Assembly (NCBI RefSeq): GCF_000003815.2
Contig: NC_049987.1
Span: 17,959,959-18,023,958 of the forward strand
Source of the DNA: Branchiostoma floridae
Taxonomy: Eukaryota; Chordata; Leptocardii; Amphioxiformes; Branchiostomatidae
DNA: 64,000 nt
Reading direction: 5' to 3'
Positions within the stretch are counted from its first letter, which is position 1; every line of letters starts with the position of its first letter. Both the position numbers and the translations under genes were made by a program. The notes beneath the pieces are model-generated. The model was not told the origin of the DNA and did not search any database. It was given only the letters and a program-made list of their open reading frames with translations. This document shows positions 11,814 through 22,324 of this stretch, piece after piece.

Positions 11814-13667
11814 GACCACAGCAAGTAAATTTTATAAATGATATCCTGTGCATGCTGCCAAAACAAATTGAAATAGGGCGAAAAAAAAACAAGATAGGTA
11901 AAAAAAAAAAGATTGCTAAATTTTCAAAATAGACATCATAAACGTCGTGAGAAGAATTGTGTAATGAGTAATGACAAAACGTACAATCATTCATTCCTCT
12001 ATCCAGGAAGTGACCTAGTATAGCAAAAGTGGTAATAGTTAGTGTGGTAAACTGGTCTCAATTACCAAGTTAGCAACTACACCCATGACTTTAATAGTGG
12101 TGCAGCTTTTACAACAATCCAACTGCATTCACTTCTACACATACAGTCATAGTTACCTTGCTAGACTACAACACACCATAGTTTTTTAGTTTTGGTATTT
12201 TCTTTGGTATTTATAAGTGGACTATCTCCAAAAAATTTGTTTTTTTTTCTGAAATCACACGAAAACAAGAGTCTGAAAACTCAAACCTGCTTGAAATATT
12301 TTGTTTTGTGATGGTGCGTATGGTGTGTTGTGGGTTTGATATGGTTTGACGTTTGGCAAAATTATTCCATCATTGTTCTTATATATCTACCTATGGTAAA
12401 CGGTAAAATCCAAAACTACACCTTTCTGGTGACCTCTGACCATTTCCTTTTTATTTCCTATTGTTACACCTGCACCTGGCACATATCCCTAAGGCCACAG
12501 CAAGTAAATTTTATGGATGACATCCTCTGCAGACTGCAAAAATAGTGCGATAGGGCGAAAAAAACAAGATGGGTGAAAAAAACAAGATGGCTACATTTTC
12601 AAAAATAGGCTCCATAAAGTTGTGATGAGTGTTGTAAAAAGAATTAAAGGGACAAAACATGATATCAGAGCCAACAAGGCATTCATTCCTGTATTTAAGA
12701 CATGTACTGGTGTGGTAAAAGTGACACTAGTGTGGTAGACTTGCATCACCAACAAAGTTGGTAACCACACTCATAGCGTCCATATTGGTGTCACTTTTAC
12801 AATTATCCAATAAGTTTCACTTCTACAACTACAGTCCTGGGTACCTCGCAAGTGTCACTTCTACAAGTACAATTATCAGGCTATAACACAATATATTTGC
12901 TCATTTTGGTACTTTATCGTCATGTTGACCATCCCTGCAGAAGAAAAAAATTCTTTTTTTTTCTGAAATCAGGCGAAAATTAATGCGCGCGCTGATGTCA
13001 TCCATAATATTTACTTGCTGTGGCCTAATGTGTATATAATGGTTCGTTCCATACAGAGGTGACAGGGATAGTCACAGTTACTCTTTCTACTAGTTGTGGA
13101 TCTGTGCAGCCATCAGCTTCATATCCCTAATGTGTATATAGTGATTCACCCCGCACCAGCGGATGCCTAATTACCCAGCTGGCATGCTCTATCAGTTACT
13201 GTTACGGTATCAGTTACTGGGACCACCCTACTCCTGTCAAAAAGGGGTGTAAATAATTTTTTTTTTAAACGAACCACAAAACAACAGCAAACTTCTAATC
13301 TACTTAATAGCACAATAGGTCACACACTCTATCCCCATAGCAAAGGAAATCGCAATCCATCCAGAGGTTCTAAAGATATAGGTCCGGAATCACAAATATC
13401 CCTACCAGAAACAGTACATGCTTTTTTCAAGCATGTAATGATAAATATTTCAAGCCCTTAACGCGTCCTGTACACAAGAATGGTGCATTTCCGCGAGATT
13501 CTAGGACATGTAAAGGACTGTACAAATCTCGTTCGCAGGCAGCACACCTCCGGGTTTTGAAGGACATGTATAATTTCGAGGGATATGTAAGTCAGTTTCC
13601 ATCCTGGAAATGAGGTTTTTCGTGCAGTGCGCGTGGATGTCATCTATAAAATTTACTTGCTATGGCC
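11814..13667. mobile_element. Outer MITE-like element with ~32 bp terminal inverted repeats
   Basis: Left end reads GACCACAGCAAGTAAATTTT and right end is its near complement (AAATTTACTTGCTATGGCC). Both ends are flanked by TAA (11811-11813 and 13668-13670), a three-base target duplication of the kind made by PIF/Harbinger-type transposases. It contains a complete second copy of the same family. No transposase frame seen. Confidence 0.6.
12493..13025. mobile_element. Nested 533 bp MITE with terminal inverted repeats and TAA target duplication
   Basis: The 32-base ends (12493-12524 and 12994-13025) are complementary at 31 of 32 positions, starting GGCCACAGCAAG. TAA stands at both flanks (12490-12492 and 13026-13028). 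The interior matches the first ~470 bp of the outer element, so the two belong to one family and this one inserted later. Non-coding. Confidence 0.85.
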
Positions 13668-13929
13668 TAATGGTGGCTACGTAGATGACAGATGACCGTA
13701 AACGCCCCCCCCCCCCCAGACGCTTTGTTGACTTAATCGCTCTCCTAGCCAGACGGTTAACGCCCATCATTAACCCAGCCACTCAGGCTAGCAATAAGCA
13801 AACTACGTATTTTAGCCATACTGCTGGATAACAACGTTTTACCCAACCAATTTATACCTCACTGTGACACATAACGACTCACATGTATTCTCCCTCAAAT
13901 ACATGTACACTACACCGAGAACAAGATGA

Positions 13930-14790
13930 ACATTCGAGTGTATCGTCATTTTGAAAACCACAAGAATTCTCTGAGGGTAAAGTTTGGTCATTTTATATAT
14001 AATCAGGAGGGAAAATTAGTTCTAAAATAATGGCTACGTGTATGTGTAATAACTTCAAACCCTATTCACAACAACAAAAGACAGCTTGATTCCTTCGCCT
14101 AAAACCTGTGAGACAACGTTGGTGACAACATTCAAGCGTATCGCCATTTTCAAAACCACAAGAATTCCCTGAGATTAAAGCTTAGTCGTTTTGTATACAA
14201 TCAGAAGCATCAGGACATGCTTTCTAAAATAATATAGCTACATAATTATATATGTGATAACTTCAAACCCTGTTCACAACGAAAAAGACAGCTTGATTCC
14301 TTCACCTAGAATTTTGTACACCTAATATATTCCCACCTGTGAGACAAAGTTGGTGACAACATTCAAGCATATCGCCATTTTCAAAACCACAAGAATTCCC
14401 TGAGAGTAAAGTTTAGTCGTTTTATAGAACTCTATACAATCAGGAGGGGATATCAGTACATGTTTTCTAAAATAATAGCTACATATATATGTAACTTCAA
14501 ACCCCGTTCACAACGAAAAAAGACAGCTTGATCCCTTCTACAGGGCCGGTAGTCAGAAAAGGCCAGCAATCAGCGACCCAGTACAAATAGAAATGGCCAG
14601 CAAAAGTGTATAATGAGCCAAAAAAAGGCCCTAGAGAGCCTGCTATGGAGGCTAAACTACATATATGTATATATGTGATAACTTCAAACACTGTTGACAA
14701 CGAAAAAAGACAGCTTGATTCCTTTACTTAGAATGTATACAGTTAATAAATTCCCACCTGTGAGACAAAGTTGGTGACAACACTAAATAT
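13930..14790. repeat. Tandem repeat of ~200-240 bp units
   Basis: Units begin near 13933, 14131 and 14362 with 'TTCAAGCGTATCGCCATTTT'-like sequence. Each carries 'AACTTCAAACCC...CACAACGAAAAAGACAGC' and 'CTGTGAGACAAAGTTGGTGAC'. A last partial unit is broken by an insert at about 14545-14650. One diverged unit stands upstream of copy B at 21538-21660. Confidence 0.8.
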
Positions 14791-15065
14791 TTTCAAGCTT
14801 GCAGTGCTGACCTCCCCGCGTCACACTCGGTCTGTAAGTAGTGCTGTCTAACCGGTTTGCCTGCCTCTTCACTTGACTTGATTTCAATAACTGGGAAGTA
14901 GTATAGTAGGGACACGCTGACTATCATTATTCTGGCGGTGCACGGTGGTGCAGGTCAGAGGGCATCGTCTGACGGCCTAGTCTAGGGGAATTTTCTGAGC
15001 TCTGGGTAGGGGTGAAAGAGGGGTCAAGTCGACCTTTTGACCCACCAAGGTAACTATGACAAGAC

Positions 15066-15112
15066 CCCCCCCCCCCAAGACCCCCCCCAAGACCCCCCCC
15101 CCTCCAATAATG
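15066..15112. repeat. Poly-C tract
   Basis: Three C runs separated by AAGA. Length is likely unreliable in the assembly. Confidence 0.9.
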
Positions 15113-15324
15113 AGGGACATGCCCTTATTTGGCCTTGTTGTAAGGCTCTACGCCGGTATACCTTACCTTTTTCTTTATTTTTTATCTATTTTTTTGTTGA
15201 ACCAAGGCCCAGGCCGACCTTCTAACCCGCTGAGGTAATTCTTACACCCCCACCCCCAACACCACCCCACCCCCTCTTGTGAGACATGCCCTTATTTGCC
15301 CTGGTCGTAAGACTATACGCCTAA

Positions 15325-15612
15325 AGTAAGCATATTTGTCATGTACGTACGAACATATACCACATATATGTACATGCAGTGAAATATTGCTTTGGAATAG
15401 CTATACGTGTTGCTCCGGAGTAAAAAAACTGCTCCGGAGTAACAAAAACTGCTCCGGAGTAAGTGAGTAAGTATATTTGTTGTAAGTAAGTATATTTGTC
15501 ATGTACGTACGAACATATACCACATATATGTACATGCAGTGAAATATTGCTTTGGAGTAGCTATACTTGTTGCTTCGGAGTAAAAAAAACTGCTCCGGAG
15601 TAACAAAAACTT
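15325..15612. repeat. Tandem duplication with CTCCGGAG motifs
   Basis: A ~125 bp segment beginning 'AAGTAAG(C/T)ATATTTGTCATG' occurs at 15325 and again at about 15485. The end of each contains 'TGCTCCGGAGTAA', repeated two or three times. Confidence 0.85.
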
Positions 15613-15902
15613 CAAGCAACAAAGTATCTTCTCAATCTGTACTTATATATCCTGACATGAAAAAAAAATTGTATTTTTCATGTTCCACATTTTTTACAGA
15701 TCCTGACCTGAAAAAATTATATATTTTGCCCGACCGGCAAAACTAACACAACAACTACATTGGCCCTCAACATCACCGTGGGTCCTGTTTTACATCATAA
15801 CGTTTACAAAACATTCGCAATTTTTTTATATTGTGATTTTCGTGTCCGCCATCTTAGATCATCTTGTTACTAAAGCAGTGCTTTATCTGTCTTTGAAACC
15901 GT

Positions 15903-18900
15903 CTAGTTTGTTGGGCAGATATGAGATAACAGCCTGTATAGTTCACTGTTCACCATCGTTTGATCGGCGTGAACATGGTCTTTCCCCGGCTGACACACGC
16001 TCATGTCCCACGTGTCCAGCACGACCACGTCTGGATCCGCCCGGAACACCTCTCGTATCACCTCCGTGATCTGGTAAGCCATCCAGTCGCTCCCAAGCAG
16101 GTAGTACTTTAACATTCCTTTATTGTGTTCTCGCGTTGTACCAGTTCTCACGAAGACCTGCGTGTCGGGACTCCTGCGCTTGAGACGGTGTATGGCGGCC
16201 CGTATGGCGTACATTCGCGACCGGATCATGTCCAGCGGCTCGGCGGTAAAGTGAGCCCACAGACCGAGAACCACTACTGTGTTCTGGCCTCCGCGAATGG
16301 AGTCCAACACGTCGGCAGTGTAACTAAAATCGTTAAAGTAATGCCAATCTGTTATTTGAACGGGGTAGTGATGCCACTGCCAGCGAACAGAGATGTTCCA
16401 TTGGTCGTTGTCATACACTCTGACATGTGGAGGTCTTTGTGGTGTGCCGACCTTAGCTGTAACAGAAAAAAGGCACAAATCTTAGAGAATTATGTTTACT
16501 ACTTAATCAAATTAGATTTTGCTCACCACGTTTCCAAGCAGTGTACGTAGAATACAACATGACGTCCGATTTCTTTGCAATGATCTGCTAAATTACAAAT
16601 GGGTCAATTTTTTTTAATTAGAATAAGAGGGATCAAAGAAGCCATCAACATCCGAGCTTCACAACCTTCTTTGAACAGAGACGGTGGGCGACATAGACTT
16701 CCTGCAACCTATGATCCACTGCTTACTGAGTCACGTGTTCTATCTACATAACGTGACGTGCAGTGAGTTGTTCAGTCAAATTTTATGGTGAGTCCAATTT
16801 TTGTGTTTGATATTACAGTTAAACTAGTTAAGTAATGCCTTTTACTAACACAGGTTAACTTTCAAGTTAGAAATGATCTATCAAGGAGAGGAAGATTAGT
16901 TCGTTCTATTTAAAGGCAAGTTAATCTCTACTCGGCTCCAACACACACGACGCCAATCTAGCTATAGCCATAGACAAACCTAATCTCCAACCAAATCCAT
17001 GGTGCGTAATGTATAGTATCAAACTTCCCGTTTGACTCCATTAACTGGCTATACTTCTCGGCCAGCTTTGATTTTTTTATCTTATGACACCGTAGGATCT
17101 GCTTGGAGATTAAGACAAACCTTCCGGACCCATGGTGTCTGTCTTTGACAGTGGTATCACTTCCGTCAAACGTTTACACCACTGGAATTGAGAGGAGTCG
17201 CCTGTGGTAAAATAAAGTCAGACTAAAGTTCGTCGACCTTTTATATGATACATATATGATTGTAAGAAATACGTAGCGTTGTGTATGGTAATGACCACAT
17301 TTAACAAGCAAGCATTGTGTTTGTGCACATGAACATGTGCCAATGTGTACAGACACACGTGCACAGTGCACATGTGAACCCACCATTACATGTTACGTAC
17401 CTTGCGTGTGTACTGTCTTGTTAGCCAGGCATCGCCGGATGTCCTCTTTGGCAAAAACTCGGACATTGCAGACTGATGATTTCCAGACCTTGGCTGACCA
17501 ATGACCCAGTGTGACCCCAGACTCACGTGCGTCCCCGGTACACGCCGGAAGGTGTTGAGGTGTGGTCAATTCTGCCTCAAGGACACGTATTGGCTCCTTG
17601 GGGTCTACTTTAAGTTCTGTCTCAAGATATGGTCTGTGTATTGATAAGCAAAACATGAGGATAAATGAATGAGTAAGTATACATGTGTGTGTGCGTTTGT
17701 TTGTACGTGAGTGTGTCAGTGAGTGTGAAAGTAAGAGTGAGTGAACGAGCGAGTGAGCGATTGAGTAAGTGATCATAAGCGAGTGAGTGAGCAAGCGAAC
17801 GTATGAATGAGTGATTGTGCGAGCAAGTAAGCGAGTGCGTGAGTGAGCAAGCGAATGAGTTCGTGAGTGATTGAGTTAGTTGGTGAGTGAGTTAGTGAGT
17901 AAGCTTGAGTTGGTGAGTGAGTGAGTGAGTGAGTGAGTGAGTGAGTGAGTGAGTGAGTGAGTGAGTGAGTGAGTGAGTGAGTGAGTGAGTGAGTGGTTTT
18001 TGTGTCAGAAAACAAACTATGCCAAAGCCTAAGAAACAACTACAGCATGACTTTAATCATGCATACATTCAATTGAAAAACATCATTGGTGACACTTACT
18101 TTTGAAAAACTTTTATTTCCTTGCCAGACAGGAGACGAGCTGCTCTTTTCCAACTCTTGTCCGCGTCAAATCGACACATTGAAATAGAGGAACAAGGAAG
18201 TTTCTTAGGTTTCTCACAAATCCAGGTTCCGTTCACCTCCCGTTTGGAGAAATCGCACTGTTGTTGGGGCGGTAGGCTGGGGTTGGGAGAACTGAAGCAT
18301 TGTCGTGATTCTGTAGACTTCGTTTTTACGTCGACGAAGGAGCAGAAGAAGAATCTCTTGTTCGGAGTTTCTCTTGTTCTCTGTAGAACCTGCACTGCTT
18401 CACTTGGGTGGACAAGCTGAATCTTTATCTAAAGTATGAAGTATACAAAACATACCAAGGCTATGAGTTATCGCCGTGTATAAAAAGGTATATATCTTTA
18501 TTACATTCAATTAGCGGGCAATCAAGATTATTCCCGCTTGTGACGTCATAGCAGACACGGCAACCAACCGCGAAATTCGCAAAATATTTTTTTACATACA
18601 GAAAAGGAAATATTACACAAACGTACAGTTGTTATTGTTGTTATTGGGTGTGCCGACTCTCATCGCAATCAGGGGCTACGAAGACCTTACCATAGGAGCG
18701 ACTAAATCGCAATGAGCTGGAGCGAGCTGCCATTCAGTGCCATTCAGGTGACCTCAATACGACAGTAATTGCCCAAGGTGCGGCCATAGGACTGTAGGGT
18801 TGAACCACTCATATCTTTAACGTACTCGGGGTGTGGCTCTCCTAAAACATGGGACCTCCATTTAACGTCCTATCGGAGGGACGGCTCTAACCAAAGCTAG

Positions 18901-20464
18901 GAACTCATTTCCACCTGGGTGAAGTTAGGAAAGTTGCCTTTCTCGAGGACACAAGGTCGGTGAGATATCAGCGGATTTGAACCCATTACCTCCAAAATGT
19001 ATAGGACAAACACACGATCCCACTTTAATCGCAGTCGTATGGACTGAAGAATTTTTTGCGAGTTGCGGTGGCAAGTTCCGAACTAACTGCCATGTTCTCA
19101 ATGACGTCAAAGGCAGAAAATTGTCTTGACTACCTTACTACAGTAATTAGAAGTAGCATTTCTAAGATTCGATCGTCAATGAAATCAAAAGGATGTATAA
19201 TTTGAACAAAAGTATAATGTCGAACGAATGATACTGTTATACTGTGACTGAATGTGATAAGAGCTTGTTGACTTTTAACGGCAATAGCACTTTAAATCAT
19301 GGTTAACTGTATGTATCCGCAAAGAGTATTTCACTGTACTCACCGAAACGCCGCCTACCCAGTAAAGCGGGAACTGCACAGTGTAGGTACCGTTACAGTG
19401 GTCAGTGACGTGACCGGCACTACTGGCCTGTAGCGAACGGTCACTACTGACCAGTCTGGCACGGAAGAAGTCTCCTCCGTACGTCTTAGGCCTTCCTTTT
19501 TTGTCTCTTGCCACCACCCTTACGGTGAGAACGTCTCCTCGGTGATAGACATTGTCTTTACTTAAGACGGTAACGTCTGTATACCCTGGGTACGTGACCT
19601 GATCTAGGTCACTTTGGGTTGTGACTTTTTCAAGCTTGTCTCCAGTGTTGTATAGACATGAGACTTTTATTGGAAACGCGACTATTTCAGGATGAGGAGT
19701 TTTGGTTAACTTCCTTTTTGGTGAAGGGACTAGCTCGATTTGATGCCATGAGTTAGTTATTCCGAAATACGCCCGAGGTAAAGCAAAGAATTTAGCCTGC
19801 AAGATAAAAAAAAGGATGAAATAAACGATTACAAAGTGATGGTTTTGTATTACAATTTAGAAGACTTTTCTTATAATAATGGTACATTACTTTTGTTGTC
19901 TCTATGATTTGCTTTCACTTTTTCCCGTCACCGAATGCCCGCCGCTTCGTTCTACACCTAACCTTAGTTCATCTTTACCTGCGGGGTAACCTATATCCGT
20001 TGTTTTTAAAAACTAGCATTTATGGATATCAAGTCAAGGGCATTAGCTATAAATTGCAATATTTTCAAAACATTGCAGTTTGAGACAGCTTTTCGTGGAC
20101 TTGATATCACTAAATACCCTCTTAAATAACGGATATTGGCTGCCCCGTGGATAAAGGTGAAGTAGCATTAGCTAAATGTTTGGTGACTTGACAACGTAGT
20201 TAGTACAAAGTGTCTGCAAGTCCATTCTCTTATTCCTAAGTGGGTTCAGTCAAGGTAATCAAAGAAATTTGGAGAATTTTTATATTTTACAACTCTGTGC
20301 CACACTTTTCCTGGTTAACGAAGAATTCCCGTTGAAGTAATAAGTGGCAGCAACAAATTCTTCCCATGTTAACAGTAGGGGATGAAATAAAAAAAACGTA
20401 CCGTAAGTAAAATGACGACAGCCACTAGCACCGCAAACACAACAGACATCCGGGTTTGGGCCAT
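15903..20464 (-). CDS. NXPE family protein, copy B (six exons)
   Basis: Exons in transcript order: 20464-20402, 19796-19344, 18428-18100, 17633-17401, 17201-17121, 16456-15903, all with GT/AG borders and the same intron phases as copy A (0, 0, 2, 1, 1). Product 570 residues. Residues ~6-21 are hydrophobic (signal or anchor). The Ig/filamin-like region and the VHPSEAVQVLQRTRETPNKR segment nearly match copy A. The catalytic motif set is kept: GDS at 360-362 (followed by SQFQW, not the family's TLRQW) and D546-H-V-H549. It lies in tandem with copy A about 4.9 kb away on the same strand, pointing to a tandem duplication that included flanking DNA. Likely a Golgi or secreted acyl-transfer or esterase enzyme; substrate unknown. 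Confidence 0.88.
17650..17996. repeat. Degenerate to pure (GTGA)n array
   Basis: Diverged GAGT/GAGC units lead into a pure GTGA run at about 17912-17996. Same intron (3-4) as the array of copy A. Confidence 0.92.
18636..18935 (-). mobile_element. SINE-like dispersed repeat
   Basis: Carries a TTGTTATTG-type tail at its left end and matches, in inverse orientation, 61752-62062: shared motifs include 'GCGAGCTGCCATTC', 'CAGGTGACCTCAATACGACAG' and 'ACCTCCATTTAACGTCCTATC'. Further right is 'CTTTCTCGAGGACACAAGG', a motif also found at 23725-23745. Short, non-coding, with a simple-repeat tail, so SINE-like. Confidence 0.65.
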
Positions 20465-21925
20465 CGTGTGCTCTGTCAACACAACAAAAACCAATTAGCG
20501 CATAGCAAAGCCTTTTCAAATTTGCACAGTGTGACAGTTCCGATGCGAGTGAAGATACAATTTTAGGGATTTTAATTTGAATATTTCAAAATGTCGTCAA
20601 ATTGAAAACTAGACTAAAGCTAAGGGTACAACAAGGGTACGTGTAAATTTTATACGTGCTGTCTTCGTGACAATCTTTTGGATCCGTAAGTCAATTCAAT
20701 CAATCTGCCTCCATACGAACTCGTAGGGGATCCGACGAATTTTGGGGCACGCAGACATACCGTAGAACTTAACGTGCGGGCAAAACTTTGTGTGCCATCG
20801 GACAGCGAATTCGTGCCAGTACGGGCGACGCGCCTGCGCTGTACAGCCTGAACGTTTTCAGAACAAAACGTGGCGGACGTCCCCCCCCCCCCCCAAAAAA
20901 AAACAAACCGACAGACAGATTGCATGTACGGTGGGTTGTGCCCTTTGCTTTACTGTTTAATGTAGAGAAGGATAAAAGGATTTAATACACAAAATTAAGA
21001 AAAAAAACAGTCGGAGTAGAAAATTGCAAGAGCTTCAAAGAACACATTATGGGTGGAAAATGCCGCCTTTCAAATTTGAAACAAGGGCCAAGCAAGCTAA
21101 AATCTAGAGCAAAATATATTTTGAAGTGGGGGGGGGGGGTGTCCTGATTAAGATAGAAAAAACTAAGACAAAGATAGAAGGATGGCATTTGAGCCTAACG
21201 TGGACTAACGTTATGAAAGTTACTTGCCTTATGCATAATTGAGCTAGGGCACAGCAGTTTAGTTCATCCCAGACTCTAGGATAGTCTGCCCCAATACAAC
21301 AGTTACCTGCGGCTCTTGTGTCATAGGGACTAATTGTGGCTACCTAAATGGCCGTAAACACCTCCCAAACAAGAGCCTGTGTAGACTAAATCGCTCTCCT
21401 AGCCCGACAAATAGTTACCTCCCCTCATTAAACCAAGCCCGCGAGAGATAATAATAACCCAAACTACGTGTTTCAGCCATACTGCGACATATCTGGACTA
21501 CAACGTCTTACACCACCAATTTATACCCCCTCATGACGTGATAACTTTAAACCCTTTTCACAACGAAAAAAGACAGCTTGATTCCTTCACCTACAATGTA
21601 TACAGTAAATATGTTCCCACCTGTGAGACAAAGTTGTTGACAACGCCAGAGATCTTCAAAGTTGCAGTACTGACCTGTTATTGTCACACTATGTCTGTAA
21701 AGGCAGTCCAACCGGTATAGCCGAATTAGCCTGGTCGTCCGTCCTTGACATGTGTAGAGAGAATATGTTTTCAAACAAGTGCTTTCGAAAAAAAGCTGGC
21801 CTTTCGCTCATTTTAGGTCGTGTTTGTAAAATTGTACAAAATGAGTTTCAAATTACAAATGCAGTTCCATTGTGGTGTGTTGAAAGGAACATATTTCATT
21901 TCTTTTCGGAAGGTACAACTATTGA
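20465..21925. other. Spacer upstream of NXPE copy B
   Basis: No coding exon recognised. Contains poly-C and poly-G tracts (20880-20895, 21128-21138) and, from about 21220 to 21720, sequence similar to the upstream flank of copy A. Confidence 0.6.
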
Positions 21926-22324
21926 GACTTTCGCGGAGGCGCGAACACGGTTGTGGTTCTCGGTCTGTGGGCTCACTTTACCGCCGAGCCGCTGGACATG
22001 ATCCGGTCGCGTCTGTACTCCATACGGGCCGCCATCCTTCACCGTCTCAAGCGCAGGAGTCCCGACACGCAGGTCTTCGTGAGGACTGGGACAACGCGAG
22101 AACACAAGAGAGGAGAGTTAAAGTACTACCTGCTTGGGAGCGACTGGCTGGCTTACCAGATCACGGAGGTGATACGAGAGGTGTTCCGGGCGGATCCAGA
22201 CGTCGTCGTGTTGAACACGTGGGACATGAGCGTGTGTCAGCCGGGGAAAGACAGCATTCACCCTGATCAAACTATGGTGGACAGTCAGCTGAACAGACTC
22301 TTGTCTCATATCTACCCAAACTAG
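21926..22324 (+). pseudogene. Orphan fragment of an NXPE last exon
   Basis: Reads D-F-R-G-G-A-N-T then 'VVVLGLWAHFTAEPLDMIRS' and continues open through D-S-I-H to a TAG stop at 22322-22324. It covers the last ~130 residues of the NXPE C-terminal domain. It lacks the start of that exon: a TGA lies just upstream, one codon is missing after the first Asp, and one codon is inserted in 'RAAILHRL'. The GDS exon and all earlier exons are absent on this strand, because copy B occupies the upstream DNA on the other strand. Similarity to copy C continues into the 3' flank to about 22985. Best read as a truncated duplicate; the open frame shows it is young or under weak decay. Confidence 0.75.

Larger units (their letters stand above)
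10962..15902. other. Spacer between NXPE copies A and B
   Basis: No coding exon recognised. Parts are duplicated: the stretches around 11740-11830, 13680-13800 and 14690-14870 resemble 21260-21700, the flank upstream of copy B. This means the 5' flank was copied along with the gene, and these conserved blocks may hold promoter or untranslated first exons. The remainder is made of the elements listed separately. Confidence 0.6.
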
